Part shown: positions 1 to 11,770 of the stretch, piece by piece
Layout: the number at the start of each line of letters is the position of its first letter
Numbering within the stretch: the first letter of the stretch is position 1
Assembly (NCBI GenBank): GCA_943736015.1
Contig: OX031065.1
Coordinates: 3,107,501-3,171,500 of the forward strand
Source: Tridacna crocea
Taxonomy: Eukaryota; Mollusca; Bivalvia; Cardiida; Cardiidae
Direction: 5' to 3'
Length of the DNA: 64,000 nt
The notes under the pieces: model-generated
What the model saw: only the letters and a program-made list of their open reading frames with translations
Told to the model about the DNA's origin: nothing
Database searches by the model: none
Position numbers and translations under genes: made by a program

Positions 1-46
1 TTTCAAAAGGCATATTCTATATCGTTTTTTACTTCTTTATTTTCAG

Positions 47-3000
47 TTTTTACGAAAACACATCCATTCGTCTTTAAGAACATATGGCACAGGACTGGAG
101 GAGTTAGAAACACGCTGTTTACCGGAGTTGCAACAACTTATAGGCCGTATAGAACAAACGGGAAACCAGGCCTTCGATCCATATAGTTATTTGTATGATT
201 CTGTCAGTAATATTATGTTAGACATAGTAAGTAATATTTTAGTTATCAATAAAAAAAACCTGTATTAGATCTGTAACAATATTAACAGCTTTAAAGACGT
301 ACATGATTCTTTCTTAGAACTTATCACATACAAAGCTGGTCATGTTTCTAGGAGATTAAAGTAAAAAAAAAAAACAGTTATGGGTCACCGTGAAAATTTG
401 CCTTTGAGAAAATGCATTATCTTCCGCTAGATGGTATTCTACAAATACTCATCTATCTAATTTTGGCATCTTGGGTACAGAACCGGACTACTTTTCTACG
501 CGACAACCGTTACTTTGATTTTCAAACTATGATAAAGGTTGACTCAATAACACGCGATTCATTCAGCCATGATCATCAGAACGGATTTCTGGAACTAATA
601 CAGGCCTGTTTTTTCCTCAAATGTATTGATAAAAGATATTTTCTCCACTGCTACTTTATAGCGTGTACCCAATGTAGGGGAAAGTGATGCGTCAAATAAG
701 GCAGGTCGAATCTTCGAAGAATATAACATGTGCGGACAAGGTTGAAAAATGTATATAAAGTTCCAAAACTCAGCTTACATTGGATTGAACACTCTTTTCA
801 GTAATAGTCAGTAAAACAGGACAATTACCAGAAGTAAATACAAATCATCAAATATACACCATTTTAATGAAAATTAATGAAATTTTGCAAACACACACAC
901 AAAATAATGCTCGGTGAAAAAGAGGCTTAATGCATTTGCGAAAAGTTTCGGCCAAGGTCAGCCTGCGCAGTCCGCGAAGGCTGACCTTGGCCGAAACTTT
1001 TCGCTATCCGTCAATTTTTTCATAATTATGTCAGAGGACCAGCCTACCTAATGATTACGTCGGTTGTTAAAAAAGATGCTATAATGGATCCATAAGGCTG
1101 TGATGATATGCTTGGTCACATGTAACACGGAAATACATTAAGCCCCATTTTGCCAGAGCATGTCTCATATATAGAAAAAAAAAGCCTGGTTTTTGAGCAT
1201 GGTAAATGTACAAACCAGCATTTTCTCCTTTTTTTGCCACAATGTTTTAATACAGTAATAGAGATAACTCTTATCATATGAATCAATTTTAATTTGTCGT
1301 CTGCAAATGCTTTTAGTTTGGACAGCAAGTCTAAAACTTTGTTCTTTTAGTGAGAATTTAACTTTTTACGACTCTTAAAGGTGGCTATCTAGAATTTTCA
1401 CACCCCACCAAATTAGAAAATATATATACCACAGAAATTTATATGAAAAAAACAATACAACTCATCCATAATTAAGAATCATAAAATAATTAAAAAAAAA
1501 TTGATGGTATTCCCTTAAAAGACTACGTAGCCTCTAAAGCTATTTTTAGATTTGTGGGAATATTATGCGACTGGCACGTGACTAATGACGCTGAAATTCC
1601 ATAACATAACAAATCTGTATTATTTTCCATAAAGTCTTCTTCAAAAGCTATGTTTGAAGTTTCGTCTGTTTACTTCGGTGTGTAAATAAGCGAGGTGCTC
1701 ATGTAAAAATAGACCGCGTTTCCCGTCGATGTCGACCTGGGCTGTAGTAAATCTCTGATTTCTCTTGTTGTCGAATGGTTTTCGACTACTGGGGTTTTAT
1801 GAATGAAAATTATAATGCTTTTGGAGTATAAGGATGATCTTTTGTATTCTTGTAAAATATTCGTCCCAAAATCTGAAGGGCCACCTTTAAGAGACACAGA
1901 GCAAGAAGCCTTTACCAAACGACAAAGTTTTAGACTGGTCCAAATTGAAAGCACTTGCAGACGACAAATTAAACCCAACTCAAAAATTGAAATTTGTTTC
2001 CAGCAGAGTAGAAAACATTGTGGCAAAAGGAGAAAATGCTGGTTACCAGCATTTTATCCTTTTCCCACAATGTTTTCAAAAGGCTTCCATCTAAGTATCG
2101 TAAAAACCAGGAATCGTTTGGTAAAGGGTTAAATAGAAAAAAAAAAAATGTCGGAGAGGGAAGAATTGCTTTTTTCAATATGGATAAGTGCACAATTTTG
2201 TTTTCTAACAGTTTAACCCGTGCTAAGCAAAACGGTTATAACCTTTAGACACACAATCAGGGTTTTAACGACCCTGATATAGAAAGCTCTTGAAAACATT
2301 GTGGGAAAAGGAAGAAAATGCTGGTAATCAGCATTTTCTTCTTTTCTCACGATGTTTTCTATAGTTATGGAAGCAATTTTTATCATTTTAGCCACATTTA
2401 ATTTGTCGTCTGCAAGTGCTTTCAATTTGAGCATGTCTAAGAATTTGTCGTCTGGTAAAGAGTTAGGAATACTATATTTTTCATGCACAGACACTGGGTA
2501 TACGATTGAACTACGGCGACAGCGGTCTACAAACATTGCAGGAAATCAACAGTTTATTCAACCATACATTCGGACCCGGGTCCAGTCGTATATTGGATCG
2601 GTTGCCATGGTTATTCTGTCGCGAATCTCAAGAATATAGAACTCTCAAAACAGCATTAGATTTACGGGATCAGTTCTGGAATAAGTACAGAAATAAGGTA
2701 AGCAGGTCTGTGAATTTAACGAGGTCAACAGCACTAGGTCACGTGTCTTGAAATCAGAAGAGTCTATTGTATTTACAACCTTTCAAGCAGGGGATGTCAC
2801 TAAGCTTCGACTGTTTTATACGGACTAAATTAATGTTAAAAGAGCAATATATTAACGTAGTAGACCCCTAATAGAAAACAGCTGTTTCCACAATGATATT
2901 GTCCTACAAAATTTGCTATGATTAAAAAAAGAGTGTTATTGTACTGCTTTAACACATTACCACTCAATCCCTACTTTTGACGCCCCTGAGAAAGAAGCCT

Positions 3001-6000
3001 TTAGAAAACATTGTGGGAAAAGGAGAAAATGCTGGTAACCAGCATTTTCTCCTTTTCCCACTATGTTTTCTACCCTTCACAAAACAAATTTCAAATTTTC
3101 AGTCATGTTTATTTTGTCGTCTGCAAACGCTTTCAATTTGGACCAGTCTAAAATATTGTCGTTTGGTAATGGGTTAACCAAGCCACTTTTCCCTTTTGTC
3201 GTTTCTAGCATTTACCAAGCCAATTTTCCCTTTTGTCGTTTCTAGAATTATCATTTATAAATCTAAAACCACTATAATTTCATTACAAAGAGAGATAGTA
3301 ATTACCTCCCTTTTCTGGAAACTAACAAAAGTATCTACAAATAATTTCAAGATAGGCATAAAGAAATTTTTGGTTCGTTAAAAATGTGCAGAAGTACTAT
3401 ATCTGTATTTATCCGTATTTATCAACTACCAAGATAACTTTGTGCAATGCAGCACTAGAAGTATTAGGGGTATACTACCGTAAGCCAATTTGTCCATATA
3501 TTGAGTTGTTATGTATACTCATTTCCATAAATAACTGTGCACTTAAATTTCTTTTATTTCTCGACGCATTTTTACTGAAGACCATCAAATTTGGTATCAT
3601 ACTTTAGTTCAGAGTCCGTAGAAAATGCCAGGCTAATCATACTTTGACTAACAGGAAGTTAGAGTTAGGTTTCTTTTGCAGTTTAAATGAAGGTGGTACT
3701 AAAATCAAAGTTCCAATAATACTCAAAGACTAAGGTAACATTAGAGTTAGGGTTTTGGCCACCGCGCTCGTTCAGAAATGGAATAACATTCCTGATGCAA
3801 TTATTTTACGTTATGTTTGGTCTGTGTGACGCCGATTGATTGCCTGTATCGACAGTAGAGGTGGCCAAACATGATATTGATTGAAAAATTACAAGAACTT
3901 AAAGAAAAACCTAACTTTAATGTTAACTTATTCCGCGTTATCATGTTTTCTAAAAACACTTGTCCTTGCGCCACTAGAATTTGGGTGTATTGGAAGAAAG
4001 TTACTACAAATAGAAACTTCAGAGAGGGTGCTTGCTGAATTTTACAAAAGCTACAGTTTTATAATAAAAAAAGACTTCTTATTTCTTCAAACATTTGTTT
4101 CTTATTTCAGTGTGATAGCAAGTCTAAGTGTGTGATAGGTGAACTTCAGAACGCCTCGAATGAAGATAGAAACAGCGAATATGACATATCAGAGTCCACC
4201 CTAAAAGAAACTTTCACAAATCTTATGTTAGCAGGTAACGTATTTAGGAAGTTTTTCTGTCGTTTCACCAAATGTTTCGTTTTCGATAAGATAAGAACAA
4301 TTATAGTTTATCGTTGAATAACTTCGAAAACCTCGTAACTTCAACTTGTAACAAGCTGTAACTACAGCTGTAGTTACGAGGATTTGGAAGTAAACCGACG
4401 TTATGTAACTAGAATTGATACAGTGCAAAATACAGTAACGAAAACATCAACTCAGAAAGCTTTTGATCAAGAGAGGTATTTTTGTAAACCGTTTCATGAA
4501 CGATTCTGTGTTTTTATTACGGCTTTAGGAAGAAGAAGTGTGACAGCAATCTGGGAACTGCGAAAGTTGATGGTGCCCAGAATGCTTCCTATGTAGATCT
4601 ATTGAAAAACAAATCCCACCGTCTTGGCCACATTTCACTTGTCCTCTTGCAAATACTATAAATATGGACTAGCCTATTTTTTTTTTCCATCTGACAAAAT
4701 AGGCTATTCTTTTTTCTTTGCAGGAACTGACACCACAGCAACGGCATTAACCTGTTTAATTCTAGTTATACTTCACAAACCGGAAGTACAAAAACATTTA
4801 CATGACGAAATCGATGACGTCATAGGTCACTTCCGTTCACCTAGTCTTTCAGATAAATCTCTGATGCCATATTTAGAGGCATGTTTACTGGAAACACTGC
4901 GATTTATTTCTCACGTGCCACTGGCAGTGCCACATGCTACTATCTGTGATACGGAAATAGCCGGATATAGGATACCAAAGGGAACAACTGTAAGTTCTCA
5001 TTTCTCTTTTTATTTTTTAACCGTAGTTTGACAGGCTATGCTACAGTTCGCTGAAGTAAATCAAGGTAGAAAAGTGTGTCAGACGCGGAACTCCAACCCA
5101 CGACCCCCGGAACACTAGTACCGCAGCTCTACCAACTGAGCTAGCCGGGCATCTGGTCGTAGGTCCACCCATTGTCGTATATCACAACACTCCTCCTCCT
5201 CCTAAATTTTTGGGAATAACCAACTACCATTTCAGTCCCCACAGACCGCCCGTTCCGAATCCTGTATTCACCAATTTACCACGTCGCCAATGAAATGTGT
5301 CGAGTTAGTTTTAGGGGCAATACCTGTCCTTTAATGGCTGTAAATAATTGCGCAGGTGCTAACTACGGTATTTCTGTATCTTCTGACTTCGTGGACGTCC
5401 ACACAGTATATTGTCAATTGAGAGAGTGATCTACGAGACCCACTGGTTTCCTATATCGACTTTTCGCGCCACTTCGGTTTCGCGGCCATGCTGGTACCCA
5501 GTATCACTACACCCCCACGACTGTCTTTAAAAGGCTTCAACGGTAGCTGTCGGATTCCTTATTACAATTTTAGGGGGTTACTCCCAAAGTGGGATGGGAA
5601 TCATTCCCTAGATCACAACTCAAATACTCGGGGCTAGAAGCTGCTTAACATTGCCCCTTAATTGGGCTAGGAGGTGCACAAGAACTTTTTAGCGCAAAAA
5701 CTGGAAACACAAGCTACCCAGAACCTAATATAGGAGAAAGGTGCTAGAACCTGTATTTCACTGGACTAGAAACCGAAGAGAAATCTAGACAATCTCCCTA
5801 GTTTCCTTGGTGAACCATACTACAGCGCACTAACCTTATTCTAGGTTAAATACCAGTATGTGCTCAGCATAGGAGAGAATTCTTCTAACAGAATGCAGTT
5901 AGCTAAAACCCAAATCGAGAAGACTGCATCCGGCCAAGCCACTGCAAGATGGACATCAATCCCCCAGTAAACACGGCGTGCGTTTGACTCATTCAATTCG

Positions 6001-9000
6001 CACACTCTGTCCACTGGGAACTCCCGGTACTTGGCCATCTCCTTTGCACAGGCAAGAAGATGGCCCGGGGGCATCAGACTCGAGCAGCAGTAGGTCTTCC
6101 CACAACGATTTCAAGACCTCAACCTGTCTGGACTAAAATTCCTAATCTTAGTATTGAAGCCAAAGAAGGTATTGGGAAACTCCTTCGGCCATCTGTCTAC
6201 TATATGCTTGTTTCCAGTGAAGCAGTGCAGATAGATCCTCTGGTTAGGCCTAACATTACATGTTTCCGTGAAAAGCCTCAGTAGTCTCCATCCACACAGG
6301 CCTCCACAGGTCCGGTTTTGTCAGGCCTACCTCTCCTAACGCTCTAACACGGGGGTGGTCCAAAAGGGCTTAAGTGTATCCAACACCCGGTCAAGCGCTC
6401 CTTGGTAACGCGAGAGGCATGCCTTGGGTGGACGCCCACCGCAACCGCAATACCTCCCTCTAGGTCTAGAAGACGCTAAGGGTAAAGGGTATGTTTTAGG
6501 GTCGCAGTAAACCGACCTGGTAACCGAAACCTGCTCTGAGGATGGCACTGGAACAGCCTGAAGGATGTCCCTCAGAGTGCCGTTAGCCGGCAGACACAAC
6601 CCGCTCAAAATCCGGTCCATGTGAAAGTGACTGTCAGTGACAATCTGTATCTCCCAGTCCAGACCACAAGCGGTCGCACCCGCAGTCTCCGACTCCCCTT
6701 GGTCCACCAGGAGAAATTTGCTCTCCAATATCCCCTTTCTTCAGGACCTAGTGTCGCTGCAATGAGCAACACCACCTTCCAGTGCACCAAAAACAACAGG
6801 GGAGGTGGGCTCTGCCAAGTTGAACTCCTGTGGGGATGAGGTTTTCACATGAAGGCACATGCCAAACATGGCTTCTTTTTGTTTGGGATACATCTCACTC
6901 CCAGCTACACCGGCTAAAAGCCGTTGCATCACTAAAAAGGAAAGGAGATCCTTGACCGTTGCCGGTCTGCCCAACAACCACCTGGCAGCCTGCTCCAATG
7001 CCTTAACCCGGCGGCTGCATATATTGGGATCATCGGCGGGCAGATCTTCAGGGATGTGCTCCTTAAAGGCATGGACTTGAAGAATTTTCTTTTCAGAGAA
7101 ATCAAACCCAAAGGCAGCACAGAATCTTTGCCTGGCCTCCCTGTTTCCTCGGGCCGACTTCATCCTCTGTACGGCTGCGCTCATCCTAGCCTTTTTTGCG
7201 TGGAACCCAACCTTTGAGTGATCCAGACCATGCTTCTGGGGTCCAATTCGGGAGAGTCCTATCCCTACAGGGCAATAGCCTGTCATGGTTCACTACAAAC
7301 TCAGACTTATGGAGCTTCACATGGTATAGGTTTGAAGATAGTTACTTTATGATTATGGCCGGTCCCTTTCAAGAAGATGCGAGTTTTCTGGACTGTCCCT
7401 TACTAATTACTGTATCTAGTAGATACACAACATCTCCTTCGGCATATGGCCTTTAAAGAATTTCAAGATCATAATTCTTTTTCATACGCTTCAGCGAAGC
7501 TTTTAGATTCCGGCGAGCGGTGTCATGAGCCGATTGCATATTTTGAATCAGGTCATTGAGATACTCAGCGTAATCCATTGGTTGACGTTTGGGACAAGGG
7601 AACATCAAATTTTCTAGTGTATTGATCTCAGGTCCCCACATCAATCTTTTTGCGGTAAAACACGTACCTCTGTTTACTGAAGCCCTTAATGCCATAGCTT
7701 TTTGCTGGAGGTACTTGTCCCATTGATCCTGTTTTATTTTACCGAAAAAGCATCGGACAGCATCCGTTAACGTACGATTAAATCGTTCTACTTGTCCGTT
7801 TGCTGCAGGTCAGTAAGAAGTACTTCTAGCCTTATGGATCTGCAAAGCTTTGCATAAAGCTTAAAAAAAGTTTTCCGTCAAAGTTCCTGCCTTGATCGGA
7901 GAAAACCTGTAGTGGTAGACCAAAACGGGACACAAAGTATTCAATGGCCGATTCCTCCGCGCGCTGAGAAGGCACAGGGACGCATGCAGCCCATTTCGTA
8001 AACTGGTCCACCATCATTAGGCAGTGAACATTTGCCAAGCTTTGTTTTAGGTAAAAGACGAATAAAATCTATATGTACCCGCTCCTTAGGTACACCAGCT
8101 TGAAATTCTGTGAATGGGACCTTTCCATAAGCCTTGTTCTTCTTGTTCTGGTTGCAGACATTGCAAGATAGCACATAGGACTCCACATCCTTCGACATGT
8201 GAAACCAGAAAACTTTTCTTTGAATTTTGCCTTAGTCCTAGCGACACCCTGATGCCCAGCTGAGGGTATATCATGGTGCAAGGACAAGACAGACTCTTTA
8301 AGACTTTAGGGGACTACTAAAAGCCAGTCACCCATGTCTTCATCTGGTTTTTGTCTGTATAAGACACCGTCTATAAATTTGTACAACTCTTTATCCAGCC
8401 CATAACTTTTTGTCCCCACGCTGGCAATGAACAAATCCTTTTCAGCTGGTTCTTCATCTTTCTCACGCTAGAGGCATGGCGAATTTTTCGTCTTTATGTT
8501 GCTCATCCAGCAGTTCACTGAATGAATAGTCCCAGCACGTTCATGTGGTTGTGCTAATTTTTTTTCCTTATTGACAGTTATGTCAAAGTGCGCTTCTGTA
8601 CTACCTAACCCGTCAATGTCTCCAGAACCAATAACTCCTAGAAGACGGTCATTGCCTGTAAATGTGACTGAGTCTAGCAGACGGATGTCTTTACAGGGAG
8701 CGTCGTCTGTTTGCCCGTCTATAAGACCTGAGCCTAGACTGCTCTTTGTGCCTGGATGCTGCCCTGAATGGTCTAGAAGACCCGATTCAGGCTTCAGCTC
8801 AATAGCACTGAAAAAATATTTCTGAAAAAACCTGGCGGACACCTGGCTTCGCCCCTTCATGCACCTACCACTCTTCGGTTAACCTCTGTCAGAGGTGCCT
8901 TCCCTTCCTGCACGACCAGACTAACGGCCTCATCCACTTCGTCAGTGAACTTAGTCCACTGGTTCCCTATATCGACTTTTTCCCCCACTTTGATTTCGCG

Positions 9001-9973
9001 GCAATGCTGGTACCCAGCACCACTGCATCCCTATCAGTGTCTACGAACTTATTTAACCATTCTTAATTTTTAACAGATGTGCCATATTCTGGCAATAGCG
9101 GATTTAATCTTCATGATATTTTATACCAAGCGGGTCATCATATGGCTTGCAATACTCGAAAAGGGGCATTCGGATATCCGCGTAAAGTGTCGTTCCGGAT
9201 CAGCCTGTACAGCCCGCGCAGGCTAATCTAAAATGACAGTTTTCGTTTTTATGTAATTTTCTGTTTTGTACAAGTCTACTCTAGCAGAAACTGTAATGCA
9301 GTCGTAAAGTGCCGTCTTGGATTAGCCTGCGCGGACTGCGCAGGCTGATCCGAGACGACATTTTACGCAAATGTCTGAATGCCCCTTTTCATGTGTAGCA
9401 AGCCAAATTATTATTATGGATTGATAAAAGGTAAACAAGTTTATTATGAAATAGAATGGCCCTTGGAAATGGGGAAAAATAAATTGACTTATAGCAAAAA
9501 GTATGGACTCAGGTCAGCTTGTGCCGACTGTGCAAACTAACCAGGGTCCATAGTTTTTTTTTCAGTGGCATGAAATCCTCTTTTTTTTCAGAGAATATTA
9601 CTCATCTTAACAGAACAAAAAACCTTTTCTTCTGTAGGCCTAATTAAAAAAAAAGTTTTAAAAACTAAGATGTACGTATGTTACATTTTAAACTTTTACA
9701 GATTAGTCCCGATTTTGAACAGAACCCCAATGAAATGCTTTCAATTTGGGCCAGTCTAGATCTGTAATTTTGTTGTTTGGTAAAGACTTAACCGGTTGTC
9801 CTATTTACGCACACATATTATAACTTTGATTAGGTGTACATAAATCTGTGGGCGATGCATCATGACGAGTCGGCGTGGACAAAGCCGTGGGAATTCGAAC
9901 CAAGCAGGTTCCTGGATTACTCAGGGAAATTGTTACCGTACAGTCATGAGCGTAGGCGGAGGTATAACATTGT

Positions 9974-10016
<43 letters not shown>

Positions 10017-11028
10017 ACAGCAACAGATAATGCACAAACAAACACGTATGAATTTCCACTTCTTCAATGAAAAAGGCGATTTAGGAAACAATCTTTCTAT
10101 CGTGGTTTATCGTTCAATAAACCACATGTGAGTTATGAGGCACAATGAATAATCTACGAGGGTGATAGCACGAGTGGTTTATTCATTGCGCCTCATAACT
10201 CGCAACAAGGTTTATGTCTGATAAACCACGATAGAAAGAAGATTATTTCGATTCTAACATGATCAACTCTTATGAAAAAAAAAGGTAATACTTAGAGTAA
10301 AAAAGCGGATGCAGATTGTATTCCATTGAATAACTTATTTACATTATACAGAATGACGTCACTCTGCACAGAATAACGCAGATTTTACCACGCTTTCGTG
10401 GCACTATGTTTATAGAGCCGAGTTCACATGTCATGTTAGAATCCTAATTAACTGTCCTAGCACTGTCTATTGTGTTTATGAAAAACAAAATTTTACTGTT
10501 GAATGTTGCGAAAATACCGCAGTTTAAATGAATAGAAAATAATCTTGCAATACCATCTTCTTCTCTTCAAATCCATGGCAACCGTTAGGGCAATACGGTT
10601 AGGCAGTTGTTGGACCCGTTTGACCCGAAATATGACTAAAAAATTTCAGACTTGTCCATTTTCCAGAATTTGCTGATTACCAGCATTTCCCCTTTTCCAA
10701 CAATGTTTGCAAACGCCTTTCTAATCGTTAAAAATAGGTATGGTGCATTAAAAGTTTAACTGTAATTAACAGTTGTTTTGAATTTTATTTTTATGATAGA
10801 TTAATGGCATTTGGTGCTGGTCGACGGGTGTGTCTCGGAGAATCTCTAGCTAAAAATAGACTATTCCTGTTTGCCGCATCACTTCTACAAAAGTTCGAAT
10901 TTCTGTCAGACGACAATTCATCTCCACCGGAAATGGATCCCCGCAATTACAGTCTCGGAATCGTTCTACATCCGGCTAGATTTTGTGTGAAAGCGCGAGT
11001 CCGAGTGACTGATGATACGATTTTATAA
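47..11028 (+). CDS. Cytochrome P450, CYP2 clan (CYP17/CYP1-like), last six coding exons
   Basis: This is a haem monooxygenase, expected in the endoplasmic reticulum membrane. The exons I read are 47-226, 2491-2697, 4111-4234, 4724-4989, 9834-9961 and 10800-11028 (stop TAA). All have AG acceptors and GT donors, and phases match throughout (0, 0, 1, 0, 2). They encode 377 residues, so about 120 N-terminal residues (membrane anchor, proline-rich region) lie upstream of the window. Visible motifs are I-helix AGTDTTATAL, made across the 4234/4724 junction; K-helix ETLRF; EFEPSRFLD before the haem loop; and the haem loop FGAGRRVCLGES with the cysteine ligand. The last two exons resemble vertebrate CYP17A (INLWAMHHDE, then FGAGRRVCLGE), but molluscs have many CYP2-clan genes, so I assign no symbol. 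The introns carry MITEs, a Ty3/gypsy insertion and a CT microsatellite. No coding defect is seen in these exons. Confidence 0.9.
938..1004. repeat. Hairpin repeat, 27-bp arms
   Basis: Perfect inverted arms (938-964 and 978-1004) flank a 13-base loop, GCGCAGTCCGCGA-like. The AGCCTGCGCAGTCCGCG core recurs at 9175-9367 and, diverged, at about 9531 and 13052-13140. This is therefore a dispersed hairpin family, in a P450 intron. Confidence 0.85.
1185..1350. repeat. Diverged copy of the TTAA palindromic MITE
   Basis: The copy keeps CCAGCATTTTCTCC, the complement-side core CCACAATGTTTT and TTTGTCGTCTGCAAATGCTTT. Its left part is eroded. Same family as 2950-3177. Confidence 0.6.
1913..2132 (-). repeat. 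TTAA palindromic MITE, reverse orientation
   Basis: It reads as the complement of the family consensus. It starts CTTTACCAAACGACAAAG and ends GGTAAAGGGTTAA, with the central GAAAATGCTGG/CCAGCATTTT palindrome slightly diverged. Confidence 0.8.
2241..2464 (+). repeat. TTAA palindromic MITE abutting a P450 splice acceptor
   Basis: The central palindrome is GAAAACATTGTGGGAAAAGG... and its complement. The 3' end GTCGTCTGGTAAAGAGTTA stops about 26 bp before the P450 exon starting at 2491, so the MITE borders the acceptor's polypyrimidine stretch. Confidence 0.8.
2950..3177 (+). repeat. TTAA palindromic MITE, well-preserved copy
   Basis: About 228 bp. The centre (3004-3066) is a near-perfect inverted repeat with about 31-bp arms, GAAAACATTGTGGGAAAAGG... 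against its complement. It is followed by TTTGTCGTCTGCAAACGC and closes GGTAATGGGTTAA. The family ends read TTAACCCTTTACCA / TGGTAAAGGGTTAA, which resemble piggyBac-type termini (TTAA target, CCC start). Confidence 0.85.
4322..4401. repeat. Diverged copy of the palindrome at 11583-11669
   Basis: AACCTCGTAACTTCAACTTG and, further on, CTGTAGTTACGAGGATTTGG with GTAAACCGACG. The same arms occur as a perfect palindrome at 11583-11669. It lies just downstream of the P450 exon ending at 4234. Confidence 0.7.
5086..5150 (-). repeat. tRNA-derived SINE head
   Basis: Read on the minus strand it has an A box (TAGCTCAGTTGGTAGAGC) and a B-box-like GGGTTGGAGTTCC. No matching acceptor stem closes it, so it is a SINE head or tRNA pseudogene rather than a working tRNA. 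Confidence 0.6.
6336..7286 (-). other. Unrecognised coding remnant downstream of gypsy integrase
   Basis: Minus-strand reading stretches (6741-7286 and 6336-6728) lie between the integrase and the left LTR-like repeat. A third stretch is at 5841-6074. I recognise no envelope or gag motif. Their position after pol suggests an extra ORF of the element, now broken. Function is not assigned. Confidence 0.35.
7453..8287 (-). pseudogene. Ty3/gypsy integrase remnant
   Basis: Minus-strand pieces match the integrase order. First comes an HHCC zinc-binding region (LHHDIPSAGHQG, then CNVCNQNKK). Next is the catalytic core (MMVDQFTKWAACVPVP, then FGLPLQVFSDQGRNFDGKLF). Last is a C-terminal part (GTCFTAKRLMWGPEIN, then YLNDLIQNMQSAHDTARRNL). 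This supports assignment to the Ty3/gypsy group. It is a broken fossil with several breaks. Confidence 0.8.
8468..8860 (-). other. Unrecognised remnant upstream of gypsy integrase
   Basis: An open minus-strand stretch on the RNase H side of the integrase. I see no family motif. By position it belongs to the same retroelement. Confidence 0.3.
9175..9367. repeat. Pair of AGCCTGCGC-type hairpin repeats
   Basis: Two adjacent copies of the hairpin family at 938-1004. One is diverged (9175-9240). The other is better kept (9303-9367, CGTAAAGTGCCGTC... pairing with ...GACGACATTTTACG). Confidence 0.75.
9979..10013. repeat. (CT)n microsatellite next to a P450 donor site
   Basis: About 17 CT units begin 17 bp after the GT donor at 9962 of the P450 exon 9834-9961. 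Confidence 0.95.
10090..10443. repeat. Fold-back repeat, copy 1
   Basis: A long imperfect inverted repeat (10090-10244; TCTATCGTGGTTTATC against GATAAACCACGATAGA, with inner GAGTTATGAGGC arms) is followed by a unique-looking part. That part is itself bounded by ATTCTAACATG and CATGTTAGAAT. A second copy lies at 11771-12131. Confidence 0.8.
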
Positions 11029-11050
11029 TTTTTAGCTTGCCTAGTTTTTT

Positions 11051-11257
11051 TTAACCCTTTCCCAAACAATTCCTGGTTTTTACGACTCCGAGATAGAAGC
11101 CTTTTGAAACATTGGAAAAGGAGAAACTGGGCTCTGGTAACAATGTTTTGTACCCTGCTGGAAACAAATTTCAAATTTCGAGTCACGTTTATTCTGTCGT
11201 CTGCAATTGCTTTCAATCTGGACCAGTCTAATATTTTGTCGTTTGGTAAAGAGTTAA
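11051..11257 (+). repeat. TTAA palindromic MITE
   Basis: It starts TTAACCCTTTCCCAAAC and ends GTCGTTTGGTAAAGAGTTAA, so both TTAA ends are intact. The central palindrome is partly lost. It lies 22 bp after the P450 stop codon and would fall in the 3' untranslated region. Confidence 0.85.
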
Positions 11258-11582
11258 GAAAACGTCGAGGTATTGTTATAGCCCTGCTGATATCTGCGTC
11301 CTCACGCAAAATCTTTGACATTTTGTAATATCTCTGTAGTTACTGAAGATATTTACTTCGAACTTGGTTTAGTAGTAAACTATCAAAAATGGTACCCATA
11401 CAACCAGGGCAGGTAACCAACAAACTATTTTTGACACAGTCGTTTCCCTTTTTTCAACTTAGCATCCTTCGTGCATAAAACTTGATATTTAAGACTCTGA
11501 CTAGTTATTAACTTCTAAAAGGGGAAACAAGATAAGGAGGACATGTAAGCATCAAAATATTTCTGACTCAGAATCTGACAGT

Positions 11583-11669
11583 TATATCGTCGGTTTGCTT
11601 GCAAAACCTCGTAACTACAGCTTGTTACAAGCTGTAGTTACGAGGTTTTGCAAGCAAACCGACGATATA
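11583..11669. repeat. Perfect 87-bp palindrome
   Basis: The arms are exact complements around one central base at 11626. The outer sequence is TATATCGTCGGTTTGC and the inner sequence is GTAACTACAGCTTGT. There is no loop. A diverged copy is at 4322-4401. Confidence 0.95.
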
Positions 11670-11770
11670 CTCTTTTTGGACTTGGAATTTTAGCCGAAAA
11701 TCATTGTATTTCTTACAGCAACTGCAGGTGAGCGGTGCTCTTGTTTCCATTAATTTCTATCGTTTAAGAA

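Larger units (their letters stand above)
5051..9075 (-). mobile_element. Ty3/gypsy LTR retrotransposon remnant, heavily broken
   Basis: An old LTR element lies reversed in the P450 intron between exons 4724-4989 and 9834-9961. Integrase zinc-binding and core homology are visible on the minus strand at about 7453-8287. A roughly 90-bp direct repeat (5437-5530 and 8955-9045, sharing CCACTGGTT and ATGCTGGTACCCAG) probably marks parts of the two LTRs; I cannot fix the true ends. No gag, protease or reverse transcriptase is readable. More than ten breaks are likely, and the LTR-like segments differ at many positions, so it is old. Confidence 0.7.

Noticed and set aside
5086-5150. Functional tRNA gene
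   Set aside because: A and B boxes are present but there is no pairing acceptor stem; better read as a SINE head.
6060-6839. Plus-strand open stretches in the gypsy region
   Set aside because: They lie opposite the retroelement's minus-strand coding remnants and have no family signal.
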